Below, piece by piece: positions 34,763 through 50,200 of a stretch of DNA of 64,000 bases (within the stretch, counting starts at the first letter, position 1; each line of letters begins with the position of its first letter). Made by a program: the position numbers and the translations under genes. This DNA comes from Glandiceps talaboti (Eukaryota > Hemichordata > Enteropneusta > Spengelidae), in assembly GCF_964340395.1 (NCBI RefSeq), contig NC_135554.1:27031592-27095591 (forward strand), in the 5' to 3' direction. The notes beneath the pieces were generated by a model, which saw only the letters and a program-made list of their open reading frames with translations, was not told where the DNA came from and made no database searches.

Positions 34763-35181
34763 TGGTCATCTTACGAACACTTTGGACTTCATATTAAATT
34801 TTCATCTATAGACACAACCATTCTTCCTCCTTTTACCCTCATAAATGTAGACAAAATTCATCACCCTATTCAACAATAAACACTTACGCATATCAGCACT
34901 AACCCACTAACCATATAACAGTATTTTAAGTGATCTTTATCTATATATGGTATATCCATGTAACTATAAAGCGAGGTTAGGTCCATTTTAATGAAATATG
35001 GGAGTGATGGGGTTACATGCCAGCTAGTCTGTCCTATCACAATAGTATGACCTGGTCTGACCATCTGTTACATGCTGATTAGTGCATTAAACATTGTAAC
35101 AGGCAATTGTTGCTACATTTTTCAATCATGACTTGCTCAACAAATATATACCAATTTCTTTGATAAGTTATTGAGTTTGGA

Positions 35182-35275
<94 letters not shown>

Positions 35276-38200
35276 TCTTATAAATCACATTCAAGCTTAT
35301 TTCTACCAGAAACTGGTTGCTACCTGGATCAAACAAGAAACTTTTCAATGTAGATGTTATGTTTTGTTTTTTCATGTGACCTGTTAACTTGTTGTCCAAG
35401 TGTGCACACATCAGCTCAATATATTTTATGGCAGTATTGTTGAGAAAGTCAGTGATCTTATTTGGGAACAAGACAAAAACATGAGGTGTCCATGTAATGT
35501 GAAAATCTAAATGAAAGCATGACTGTGTTTTCATACTGAACATGTGGAACGTGCAACAACTGCTTGAAATGTATGGCTTGAAAATGATGTACAGTAAACT
35601 GCAACTTATAAAAAAGTAAAAATCATAGCTATGGTTATGGAAGTAAGGAGAGAGTAGAAAAAATACAGCAATGACTAATAACACTTCAAAAACTTAGTAC
35701 AAAAACATCAGAAAACTAACCACCAGATATTGCCCTACACCAAAGGAAGAAGCCATACAAAGCATTTGCACAAAGATGCATTACACTTAAAGTGTTACAA
35801 ATTTATAAGAAAATAAAGGAGATAATACAACATTCAAACTAGCAAACCCCCATCATAACAGTTACAGAGAAAATTAGTAGAAAGTTGAAGCTTATTACAT
35901 TCTGGCAATATAAGTATTTGAAGAGACACCTGATACAAGTCAGTCACATGTGGGTTAGATATGACACTGTGCTGCAAGTCAACACCAGATAAAAGCAGAT
36001 CAAACCAGTCATTGGTTTGCTGGTTACATTATGCTCTTGTCTGGTCAAAAACCAGTTTCAACCGGTATCAACCAGAACAAAGGCATGTAATGAACAGACA
36101 TACCATAAGCCATAGCGTCGATTGGAGGCTGTCCATCACCTGAAGGTAGATCTGGGCGAGTGTAGTCACGACTTTTCTCGTTGTTGTATTTAACATTCAG
36201 GGTTGTCAGCTTTGAATAGTCAATTTTCAGTGTACAGCATGCATTGTAGATATTCTGTCCATCCAGTGACTGCAAGAAAACACATCAACTATCCCTATAC
36301 TTTCCATCAAAAAGCAAACTTGTTTTAAATAGAATACTGTTTGGTATATCCCTCCACCCTCCCTTCCCTCAGCATTTCCGATAATTCTATCTACAACACA
36401 TTAACATACCCCTCCTCTTTCTCAAAATGTTCATTTTTCAACTGTTGAAACAGCAACATCACATCTCGATCATTCCCTCTGCCCATGCAAATTATGTCAA
36501 GGCATAACACATACAACTTACCAATTTGGCAGCTTGTGCAGACACTGAATCTGCAAACTGTATCAAGGTTTGGAAGTTGTCTGGGGTGAAAAAATAAAAC
36601 TGGTGTTACCATGGAAACAGATTTTGAAAAAAAATGTCAAATTATGTGGCATGTTAACAAATTTCGAACAATGGAACAGATTTTTGTTTCACGTATCATG
36701 AACACAACACTTGGTTACATGCTTAGAAAGTAACTAAAATAATGAAGAGCGCCACCAAGAGGTAAGAACTATACATTCAAAAAGAACAAGGTCATCAGAA
36801 CCTTGGACAGGAAGATCAGTACGTAGTTGATCTGCTTGGCAACCATTTATAACCACTTAATACCTATGAATGGTTACAAAGGTGGAAACACTGACAAATC
36901 ATTCAGTCTACATAACCCAATTTTCCCGTACATGAAATCACTTGAGATATGGTTAAATCAATAACTGTTGTCTCTCTACTTTATGATCATTCACATAAAC
37001 TTGTTCAATGCCAAACTAAACATTGTCAAAAGTTCATATAATCATAACTATTCGTCTGAACAGTCAATCTCTCATTATTTGTCTACACATTACCATAAAG
37101 TTATATAAAGGTTAGCAATTTTGTCTGCCTGTAAGGCTACAACTGTTCACATAAATTCAACAATTTTATCTAACAACTGTTCAAATAAATTCGACAACTT
37201 ACTATTTTTTGTGAATGTGATGATTTTTAACACAGCACCAAACTTTGAGAAGATCTGATGGATTATATCCACTGTGACGGGATATATCAAATTTTCAATG
37301 ATAACCCTCAACACTGTGTTTTGTCCTCCCAATGTGTCTCCTGGCTGTGCACCCTGTGTCTGTGGCATCAATGCTTGGGCTGCTGCCAGAGCTGCCTGTG
37401 CTGCTGCCGTCTATAAATAATACATAAATGGTTTATGAGTGTGACCAGTGAAAACTAAACATGACCGGTACTCCCTAACAACATTCTTTATCAACTCAAT
37501 AACACCAATTTGTCATCAGAAGTTTCTAGAGTAGATTGAAAACTGGAAACCACTCAGCACTAAAAGGAAAGTGGTATTACATGTAATGTAATAAGTTACC
37601 CGCAATCAATGACTGTTTGAATCAATTTCCACTCTAATAATATGATTTGTCAGGGAGTGTCTACAGTTCCAAACTTACCTGTTGGGCCGGTGCATTCTCT
37701 GTTTTTAATTCTTTGTGATTTGAAAACTGTACATAGACTGCCCTCCCCCTGATATTGGCGGTGACGTGGGCATAATAGTTGACCATCGTCGTGGCTGATG
37801 TCTCGTCCATCATTTCTAAGAATGCCTGTAAGACACAAGGTATACACACAGGGTTAAAGAATATTCTAACCAAACCGTCATGTGTTTCTCAACATTGTTC
37901 CTAGTAAGTTTAGCATTTCATCGGGACAACTAAATTGTGTTGACATTTGCACATGATGCAAATAGGGTGTCTAACACTATAACCTGTCCCAGACTGTAAC
38001 TTCCAAGATTGAATTGTCTCATCATTTCATATAATGTATTCGATCTAGTGCACAATTCAAGGACAATTCATGTACATGTTGAGTACAATCCATAACAAGT
38101 ATTCTTCCCACATGTAAATTTTATGAATTTAATAAATGGAAAATTTTCATTAATATCAGTTTGTGCACTGTATACAGTTCCACAACCTCATAATCAATAT

Positions 38201-41200
38201 TTTCCATTTTTTGCAAATGGCAGTGAAATGACAGTATAGTTTTTTTACTTGGTAAGATTAGAATACGATACGCAACTTGGTAAGATTAGAATACAATATG
38301 CAACATGGTAAGCTTAGAATATGATACGCAAATGACAGTTAAATGTCTGTATAGTTTTTACATAAGATTAGCATACGATATGCAACTTGGTAATATTAGC
38401 ATACGATATGCAAATGACAGTGAAATGTCAGTTACTTGTTCAGATTAGCTTACGATACGCAACTTGGTAAAGATTAGTATATGATACGCGAATGACAGTG
38501 AAATGTCTAGATACTTGGTAAGATTAGCATATGAAACTTAAGCCATAACATATGTTGTTCAATGGAGAGTATTTTCCATTTTAGCCATCATATTCTGTGA
38601 GATCTAATGAGAAAGACTTCCTATAACTTTCTTCCAATACATTTTCTGAATATATCATGATGACGGATGATGCAACTTACTTGACTTTTGCCCTTCAACA
38701 ATAGGATGTTGGTGACTTTACCAAAAGGCACACCGAGGGCAATAATCTCTGATTCTGTTGCATCACTAGCTACATTTCGAATGTGTACCACCCTGGATGA
38801 TTTACCCGCATTCTTGCTATCAAGTTTGACCTGCAATCAACAGAGAAGAGAAAAAAACAAAACATTTAGACAAAACTCAAAACTTAGGATGTTAAAACAA
38901 ATAATGTAATGTACAGAGTTCTTTATACTTCTGCAGTGTTCTTTCAAACCCAAAGGAGTGCTGATGAATTATCAATAATCACTTGACAATGGAGTGGGTC
39001 AAAGGGGTTAGGTAGAAAATTAATTAATTAAAGGTTAACCAAACATAAGTCAATAGGTTCAGAATTGTCGTTATTTTCCATATTTTTTTCTCTTAAATTC
39101 AGCTTGCATATATATAGATATATTATTCTTCAATATCTGTCTTAATTCAGCTGGCAAATAATTGTGACAACACTTTTGTCATTATTGGTCAAAGAGTGAG
39201 GAGACCCATTATGTCACTGTATTTTCCATGGCTAAACAATATACAATATTTGTTACTAATAATATCAAAGTACCTCCACTTTCCACACAAAATATTCCAT
39301 TCATGCATTAACCATAGCTTATATAGATGTAATTGTAATGAATACCATTTTATTTTAAATTCCAAGGCTGGCAAAAAAAGTTCTGACATACATGTATGTA
39401 CATACCCTGTGTAATTATTAGGACACATTGAAAATACACACTGGAACATGAATCATACTTATCACCTACATAAAATATTTGTTCCAAAAATAGTATTCTT
39501 TTATAAAACACTTTTGATAACATCAGAATTCCCTGGCTTCTAACCTGTCCCCATCATCTGTACAATTCATTTCCCTCTAGAATCACACAAATATATCAAT
39601 GTATATACAACTCTGTTAGGTAAGTTTACAAGCTGTCTACTTTTCTTATTACCAGGGACTAGTTGTATACCTACAGAACTGTAAATATTATTTTACAAAT
39701 TGTAATGCATATATCACTACTGTTTGAGGGCACCTTTCTCTCGTCATGAGACAAGTTGAACAAAAAAACATGCAATATATACTCTGGTCATTCTACATCA
39801 TGACAATGTGTGTCTACATCATTGTTTCTGCTGTGTTCAAAATATGAGTCAAAACATTCAAAATTGTCATAACTTTCCCCGATATTTCTTTGATATTACT
39901 AGCGCTGGTATAATTATGTTATTCTCCAATATTTTTCTTCATTCAGCCAGAAAATAGAGACTAGTTACAAAGACCCCTTAGGTCACTCACAATGTTTAGT
40001 ACGGTAGTCTAGGTATCCTGGACTACTGCTAAATTTGAGTCCTGACATGCATGTACTTATCTACACTGTATACAAACAAGTGCATGGATATCAAGGCACC
40101 AGATACTGCGATAGATTTAAGGGACGCGCTTTCAGCACCACTTAAAACATAATTCTTAAAAATACTGGTAATAAATTGGCTGTAAGTGGGGTTTTCAAAC
40201 ATAATATTTATATAGTTTCTCCAATCCGTTCAACCTTTTCGGTATCGATATATTCAATATTCTTACGATTTGAATCCCTCATGTATTTTCAATTCTCTTT
40301 TTCCAATACAACTAAATTTATGTTTCTAAAATTAGTAACTGATACATGTGATATATTCCCAAAATAGAAAACATTGTGTGCACGTATCAAGTCAGTCACT
40401 TTATGCTATGATTACCCTGACTGCATTGAAGACTCAACTTGCCATTTTTCTATCCCACATTTAATATCAATTCAGTCTTCAACTGATGGCCCAGGGGTAT
40501 CTGAGGACCGTTTCCATAACAACCACAGATTAGCATATCATAATGGTATAATAACTGTACATCATTGTTGCCATGTCAATGGATGAATATGCACGACAAC
40601 AGACATGTAATTACGTTCCCCTAACATTATTAAGCTTAACTGACGACAAATAACAGAGTTTCAATTTATAACACCTACAGGTGACACTTTAATTTGCAAT
40701 AATAGATGTTACAATGATGCCTCTCTCCCTGGAATTAGCAACAGGTGATTCTACACTAGAAATAGACACATGCAAACCATATGTGTATATACTGAATCAT
40801 GTCATATGTATCGTTACTATCCAACCAAATCTATATCTTTCCTGCCCTTATAAAGAAATATTAATATGAAATAAATAATGTATATATTTATGTATCATTT
40901 TATTTGGTATTGATATTACACCTTATAACCTAGCAACTGACCTCAAATATTATATTATGCAAATTAGGAGTGAGGGTGAATAATGAAAGAGAGACTAAAG
41001 GCAAGCTGTTGTATTTATTGTCCAACACCCAGCAAATATATTTCTGCTTGCTGTATTTGCATTTCATACTAAGTTCTATGCACACACTCACATACTCTAC
41101 AATGGTGTCCTGTTTGTACATTTTTGCTTTCACACACTACAAAACCTATAGAATCAGTAAAATTTTGTTTTCCTAAATTACTACAAACATGTTGTGAATA

Positions 41201-44200
41201 GATTTGCCTATTGCATATGGTGTAAGCTTATTATTGTAAATGAGGGAGATTTTAAGTACTTCAGCTGGTGTTGGAGTAAATCTAAATATATTATTATTAT
41301 AACAATTGCTATTGGACACGTGTCACTGACTATGTTGAAATGAAGCACGTCCCTTGATATCCAAAACCAATCAAGTGAAATGAGCTCATTTTATATGATT
41401 ATGCCGATTAGTACAGCTTTACGACAGCCTTACACATTATTTCTGGACAATAAATTTGGAACAAAAATAAGAGACTTTCACTTCCTAGTCCTGGCAAATT
41501 GACATGAAATGGATGACCAACATAATAAAGGTTTTTAATAATTATTCATTTTGGTGCTGAAATTAGTCTCATTACCTTCACTATGTTGTCACGTACATGT
41601 CAGAAAACTATAGTTGTATTTTATATCTATATTCAAACGAAGCCAGAAAAACACAAAATTTTACTGTATGATAATAAAATACACAATAAAATATTATTAA
41701 AAACCACAAATTTGAAATATCAACTATCAAAATTGACATAATTCATAGTAAAATAACATAAATCATACAACTACATGATATATTAAGTTAGCAAGACAGA
41801 CACATTTGTGAAATTACGATAAACATAGTTTTTAAAAATACTAGTAAGACAGGAGAGATTGTAGTTGACAGAAATAATTCGAACACTACATATCATAAAA
41901 TGAATTACTAATTTTAGGCAATGTTAGTTCTTTGTATCAAAAGTATTTTAAAAGGTGGGAAAATAAAAGCTGTTTTTTTATAATCAGTTTCATTGTATTG
42001 ATGTAGACCTTCAAAATTGATGAAGAAATACATCACCAAGGTACAATAGGGAGCCATACATGTAGTTCTACACATCTACAACTACTAGGTGTATGTGTGT
42101 ATATGTGTGTGTTCTGTAATCAATAGTAATCAATACCCAGCACAATATCATCAATCAACTACTGTACACAAAACACACCCAAATAAATATCAGTGTCATG
42201 ATGAAAATTTACAGAAAATTTCAAAAGTGATAGACATTCCCAATACTGAATACTATAGAATAAAATTAAGTATTTCATATCACTCAATATTCTTTTTTGA
42301 AAGCCAGCTCAGCTGAATGCAACAGGTGGATGTCACGTCATATTATAATTAATACAACAGCATGAAAAAAATGGAAAATATATCAACGCCTGAAAGTCAA
42401 CAATAAATAATTCTTCTAATTTTTGTAGATTTAATACTTGTTTTGGATTTTATAATGGATTTGAACAACTATGAATTATGTACTTCACATTGTCAGGGAA
42501 ATGACACACTACTCTTACTTAAAGGAGTGATAATCCCCTTTCAAAAATAAAATAAATTACCCAGACTAGCTTTGTCAAAATAAAATTATTATTTTGACAT
42601 AACATGGTAGATTTATCACTGACTCAAGTCAAGATAAACATGCTATGAATTAATTTAGTTAATGTCAAGTGACAGTTCATCTTATCACTTTCCCATATGG
42701 AGCAATGGCTACACCCTAAAATAAGGTTAGGTTTGTTAGCTACAGGTGTCACACACAAACCAACAGATTACAGCCTAAAAACCATCTATTTTCACAAATA
42801 TTTCTAATCTTCACATTTTAGACAATACAAATTAACCACTATAAACTTCAATGGTGACTGTCATGTCCAAAAATTTGATAATTTATGAAAAAATATGAAT
42901 TATTTTTTTACCTCAGCAAAATTGGCACCACTGTCCTCCAGCATCATCATTTGGACTCCCTAACTGTTTGTATATTGACTTACAGAACTACCTAGCACAA
43001 CATAATTTCACAATAGCCCTATCTCAGACACAAAAATTACATAATGGGATATTGTGTTGCCATACTGTAGTATTTTTTTAAATTAACACATGTAATGAAA
43101 AGAAATTAAATAGTAATTATGTGTAAGGGACAGGCAAATTAGACTTCTTGTTCTATTTCACAGTCTTATTTATCAGCTGAATGCAAAGATAATATTGGAC
43201 AAATTTGGATATAATATACTGGTAGGTTTTGCAAATAACATGAGCTATTTTCTATCAATGTAATATATACCTGATCATCGGACTGCAGTATCAAAGAATA
43301 AATACAGCAACTCGACAATAATTTCTGATACTGAACTTTTTAACTTAGTCTAGAGGCTACTATCAGTTGGATTTGAATCTGTAGCTCTGTTTACCCGATA
43401 GGATAGCCAAACCCAAGGGTGGGTCTTCAGACCAGCCACAATCAAACATCACTCTTGACAATAGTTGAATGTTGAACCAAATGAAATAGTACATTAATCC
43501 TTTCTCCCAACTAGTGAATACTTGTTTATAAATAAAGAGTATTAAAAACACACAATTTTTAAATTTTAATGCTAATCTCTAGGATTCTTTTATCAAAAAT
43601 TATTTTTTTATAATCTATTGATATCTACAATGAAATATTCTACTTCTGCCTGTTATTAGCACATTTATAATTATTCAACTTGACAGGTGGTGACATTTCA
43701 TATACCAGGTACCTCGGATATCTATTCATTTCACCACATATGATACCTATGATAAGGGTCAAAGGTTACAGGTACCAGCTTTTAACACAGTAATGACACG
43801 CCTTTCATATTCACTTATTCAATTAAAATTGTTAGTGGAAAGGAATAGCCCACAAGTGATGCCATCAAATTAAATTCAAACAAATGCCCCCACCCCTCCA
43901 CAAAAAATATGCATCATTATTATTATAACCCCCCCCCCCCCCCCCCCCCCCCGACAAACACACCGCCACTATCCAACGTGAACATTTTTTAAACAGGTTA
44001 ATTCACAACAAAATCCACAAATACTGCTGGAATTACAAGGAACATGTAACTGACTTAAATGTTAACAACTTACTTTGAATTAAAAAAAATCTTGACTAAA
44101 GTATGCTGCCCATTGAACTTTCACTTACACTTTTTACAGCACTAGATATAAACTATGGCTATTATTAATTAAATCAGCATATGGTTCTACATTTCAACTG

Positions 44201-47200
44201 CCATTCTAAATGAGTTGGCAGGGAGCGGCAATAACTTTGGATAAAGCAAAACATATCTGTAATTATTATTGCAGTTGGCACATATTGTAAGGATATGTCA
44301 CTTCAACCTGTCATACAGTTCATTTTTTATTCCAGAGTATGGGCCACACTTGGGTTCATTTACCGAGACTTGATGACCAGCTCACATATATAATGCCTAA
44401 ACTAAACCAATACATGTCACTACAGCTGTCTCTACTGGCATGTTGTGGGATGATATCCACTTCACTATTCAAGCTGTTCCAAACCTAACAGCCAACAGCC
44501 GTTAACCATCGTTAACCATCATTATCATCGGCATCATTGATGCATCATTACCTGTGACTTTCTGACATGGCTTACATGACAAACTCCACTTGTTACAACT
44601 TTCACACCTTCTCCTCTTTAAGTGTTGATTTTCTGATTGGCTGCATTCCCACATTATCTGGTGATTGCTATAGAAACGTGACAGCCTGCAATACATACCA
44701 CCTTCTCTTGTTCGACATACTAACAAACACTGGTGCAACAGTGGAGACTGTAATATACCTTGTGAAATTCTACACTCTTGTATAATGAGCAATGTGATGA
44801 CCTAGCATCACCAGGATTTTCACAACATGTGCCAAATGAAAGTTAATATTCCTCTACATGTGTACAGCATATCTACATAAGTTGACTTTATCAATAACAT
44901 CTACATGGATTTTAAAATCAAAATTTTGTCAAGATCTGATTTAGAACCTAATCTTTTTTTGTAATTTCAGAATAAGAATTCCAACACTGAAAGTAATACT
45001 TTTACTACAGAGTCAATTATTTTGACAAAGAGACAGATAGTTTTTGCGAACTCATTAACACACATTTCCAACCAATTTTAGTCGAGGTGAATGCAATTTT
45101 GAGATGTTTCTATCAATACAAGTGTGTGATATAAATCCTTTCATTAACACAACCAAAATGAGTAATTGTTAGGTTGTGATGATTTCTATACTGGTTTTCA
45201 TGTCTTATTCAAAAAAAAAAACTCACAATATTAAAATCCATTTCCAGACATCTATTCAATTCTCAAACAACATTTTTTCTGCATTTCTCATTTGTTCAGA
45301 CAATCAATCTTATCACAATTTAACTCTTTTCTGCTTAGGCTCTTTTCTCAGTCTTCCTAATTTTCTTTTTTTCTTCATTTAAAAGAAACAAAAAACACAG
45401 CTTTCAGCATTCCTTTATCACATTCTAATTCTCCTTTTGAGGTGACAATGTAGGATTCACTTCCCTTTTCCTATTCAACATGGAAAACTTTCAGGAAACA
45501 AGGGCAAGAAAGGCTAAGAGAAATGTAGGTGTCTGACGCAATTTACAATAATTATTCCCCCTTCCTGCCTAGACTATTGGAAAGTATGAATGGAAAGAGT
45601 GAATCCATCTTTCAACACTGCATCAATATCACATGGACTAATTGTCAATTTTGATGGAAATATTGGTAGCTGTAGTTTCAAAATTCAGTCTGCGAGTTAT
45701 GGCGTAATGTGTCATGTTGTGCTGTCCTATCAACCAGTATTCACTTAGCCTAGAGTCAGATATGTGGGATTTTGTGGGGAAACAATGGTCCAAGTCCCCA
45801 CATAACTTGACTCTAAGCTGGTACTCACTTAGCCTAGAGTCAGATATGTGGGTATTTTGTCAGGAAACAATGGTCCAAGTCCCCACATAACTTGACTCTA
45901 AGCTGGTACTCACTTAGCCTAGAGTCAGACATGTGGGGAAATGATGGTCTAAGTCCCAACATAACTTGACTCTAAGCTAGTACTCATTTAGCCTAGAGTC
46001 AGACATGTGGGGAAATGATGGTCTAAGTCCCAACATAACTTGACTCTGAGCTAGTACTCACTTTGTAAGACAATCCTGAGATAAGAGACAAACAACCGAC
46101 TTATCTTTCATTCTTTACAAAATTGTGATCAACGTTTTGTTCCATTTGTGTCTGTATATATCATATTGCCAATTTTTAAACACTGACATAATAACGTATA
46201 TTCAATTTGAAGCCAGTTCTTTACTTACGTTTGTTGCACCATACTGAATTCTGGGTAACATTTGGAATTTCTACACAATCCACAAATACAGTTACACTGA
46301 TTGTCACACAGTGGTAAATTTGTACTACAACTGAATATACATACACATGCATGTCAAACACTGTATATGCATACTGTGACTTGATCTAGTTATGACCACT
46401 TGTCTGGCAATATTGTATTCAGTTTAATTGATGGAGAAGAAACACCAGTAAAGAGTGCGATGATGAGATAAGAATCAGTAGGCTAGAATCCCCATGACTC
46501 AAGGAAGCCAGCACTGAGATAGTTAATACTCATATAGTCCTTGACATGACATCATACCGTGCAAGATTTGCAATACTTCTACAGCTATTAATGTGTTCTA
46601 TTTTTACCAACAAACTGTGTGACTCAACTTCCTTAAAAATAAGCTGTGTAAACTTGTACTTTTACTTTACACATATTCAAGAAAGTGCCAATCCATTTTG
46701 TTAAAGTCAAGAGATAAATAAAGTCATTGTACAAATTTTTAAAATAGAGGTCAACATGTTATCAAAATATAAATTCAGCCATTTTAGAATCCAATATGGT
46801 CGTAGAATCCAATATGGCCACCGAATACTATGTCAACCCTATGGAAAATAATAGACTGTCACTTTCCTTAGCAACAACATGGTGAACCTTAAATTTCTTA
46901 TATTATTGCAAAAGGACCAGAAGCAAGCTTCCACATGGGAAGATTTTACGGTCTTTGATTATTCAGTGAAATTCATCTCTGGGGTGCATTTATCCTTACG
47001 ACTTTTAGATCTACAAGTTGTAATTCTGTGAACTTCTCAATCATAGACACAATTAGAACATGAGAATATCTGAAAAACGGAAAATAAATAGTAGTTTTGT
47101 TTTGTTTGTCAGAAAGCTACAGCATAGCCTAGGCCTTACAAAGTTGTGTGAAATCAACACTGTACTATGACTACACTGTATTAGGCATTTCATATGTATA

Positions 47201-50200
47201 GAATATGACCAGCATACAAATTGTAGATGGAAGGTTAAACCCAGTCTGAGACTAAAAGTCTGCCATCACACAGCATGTCTACCATGCATCACTGCTCTAA
47301 ATTACATACTGTAATCAAATACAATAGTGATGTTGAATGCCTTGTCCATACATGTTTACAATATGGCCTAGTATCCCAGTACAACTTACATTTTACAATG
47401 ATCATAACATTCAAACACAGACAGAGAGAGACAGAGATACAGACACACACCTCTCTTTCAAAACATGTATCACCATCTCCCTTGCAGAAAATTACATATA
47501 CACACATACACACACACACACACGTCAATAAAATCACAAGATGAAACTGATACAAATATGTATATTAGTTTTTAGACACCACTGATAGTTCTATGCATGT
47601 TGGTGAATTCATAAGTAGGAATCTACTGTCAACCTTAAATGAACCCCCCCCCCCCTCCAGATTATTAGTTGGCTTTATAAGGATAGACTCTATACTAGCA
47701 ATTGAATATATAATCACTATAATAATCCTGATAAATGAGAAATATGGTGACCTAAGGGGTCTAGGTGACATCACTAAGCATAGTCCATAACTCTAATTTT
47801 AAGCAGGGGAAGTAATGTAAACTGATGTGTTTTAATTCAGTTAGTTGCCCTGTTTCTTTGTTTAATCATTGCATGTATTTTACATGATGAATGTGATTTG
47901 GAATCCTTGTCATACATTTATCCATTTAGAGTCATTAAAAAACACAACACTATACATTACATGTAGCTGTATGTATTGTAGTGTATTCTATTTGAATCCT
48001 ATATCTGTTCTTTACTCACTCCAAGTCACTCTTTTGTATTTCATATTTCATGTATGTGTCTAATTCATATTGTAATAGACATGTCAATAAATATCAATTC
48101 TACAAACACTAACAGCATAGGACCTGGTACAAGTGCTAATTGCTTTTAATGATCAATGCCTTGATGCTATGTCCACTTATCGTCAATATTTACTTATTAA
48201 TTCCTACATGTACAGAAATCAATAGATCTGATAGTGTTCTAATGAAACATCTAAAATAAACTAATCAGGACTGAACTTGTTTCAATTTGAATACTACTGT
48301 AGACCTTGTGTTTTCCTACATTGTATCTGGTTCCATTTTGGTTAAACTTACTATAACATCACTGCTACATACAAGACTAATACTTATGTATTTTGTGGGA
48401 TCCATTATATCTGGTTCCTTGTTGGTTAGGGATCCACTGCAATCAACATAAATATTTGGCACTATAATATAACTTACATGCAAGACTTCTACCAATGTAT
48501 CTCACGGGATCCACTGCAATCAACATAAATATTTGGCACTATAGTAACTATCATTAGAGTATTTCTTGAATGTCCATGGACATTAATATTAGTTCATACT
48601 TAATACTATAGTAATGAAAATTTCTACTCACAGAGTCAAAAGATTTCTTGGAAGCAAATCCCCAAAATGTCATCAATGTTTCATCAGTTGTGTACTACAA
48701 TGGACTATTGTTATATACCCTGTGTACTACAATGGGTTATTGTTATATACCCTGTGTACTATAATGGACTATTGTTATATACCCTGTGTACTACAATGGA
48801 CTATTGTTATATACCCTGTGTACTACAATGGACTATTGTTATATACCCTGTGTACTACAATGGACTATTGTTATATACCCTGTGTACTACAATGGGTTAT
48901 TGTTATATACCCTGTGTACTACAATGGACTATTGTTATATACCCTGTGTACTACAATGGACTATTGTTATATACCCTGTGTACTACAATGGACTATTGTT
49001 ATATACCCTGTGTACTACAATGGACTATTGTTATATACCCTGTGTACTACAATGGGTTATTGTTATATACCCTGTGTACTACAATGGGCTATTGTTATAT
49101 ACCTGTGTACTACAATGGGCTATTGTTATATACCCTGTGTACTACAATGGACTATTGTTATATACTCCTGACGAGGCAGATGACAACTTCAGCGAAATTT
49201 GGGATTTACTTCCAAGGGTATTTTTGATTCTGTGAGTAGAAATTTTCATACTAAGAGTAAAGACGTATCTCTTTATACCAAAAATAAATTTGAAATATAA
49301 ATGTTGAATTAATTCAATTTTGTGGAACAAAACGCCTTATATATATGGATGAGGATTAGGTATTTATTTTGGATTTTTAAAACAATTTTATCATGGCTTC
49401 CTACTTGAAAAATACATATGAAACAATATATGTCAAGTTCTTGCTTGTAACTCACTAAATTGCAGTAAAATTATGTAAAGTGTTGTTAGTGTACTTACAA
49501 TAACAAACTTTTTATACATTTTTGAGCTTTTGCACTGTATTGAGTTACCAACACAGACTTGTTCAATTTTGTTTCACATTGGGTTTTCATGTAGAAAACC
49601 ATGATAGAATTTGTTTTGCAAATGAAAAATCCAAATTATATTATATCATGCTACTATGTGCCTTTCTGATTGGATAATAACTGTGGTAAAATCCCATTTT
49701 ACCACGGCTGGCAGTGGTAAAATGAGCCCCTAAACTAGCATATGTATAGTACTCACAAAAATGAAGCTAGTGTTCGTTCTTATACCAATAAGTTAACACT
49801 TCCTCAGAGTAAAGGTATGTCAGGTATCCTGTCCAATAGTTTGGGTTACAGTAGTCCAAATAATTCCACTGATGACCTTGCGATCGAAAGTAACGATCGA
49901 TCAGTGGCTTCAACATCACTGGCCATGGCTGATAAGGTATAAGTTCTCCCATGCAACGAGCCGTCTCGGCGTCCAGCTCTCGTTGAATCAAGCAACACCA
50001 ATTTAACTTTTAACCACCAGTCAAGTGCGTCAGGATTATTTCAAAACTGTACATATTCAGGTTCAGTCAATGTTCAATTTGTTAACCATTAAATTAAAGT
50101 AGACTGTGTAACGTCGCGTCTCTGATTTACTGTCTCGAGCTTTCTCCGATTCCACTGATTCAACGCCGAGACATCTATTTTTAGCAGTGTACAAGATTGT

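Noticed and set aside
35079-35684. 201-aa minus-strand frame with a His-Thr tract
   Set aside because: It is carried by the (GT)n microsatellite and has no homology outside it.
48614-49235. Three overlapping Tyr/Cys/Leu-rich frames
   Set aside because: A product of the 32-bp tandem array. All three frames are open because the unit lacks stops and 32 is not a multiple of 3, so each frame cycles through the same peptide.
49742-49942. 66-aa plus-strand frame ending MADK before a GTATAAG
   Set aside because: It looks mildly coding and has a possible donor, but no matching downstream exon was found on the plus strand. It is left as part of the CpG-rich segment.
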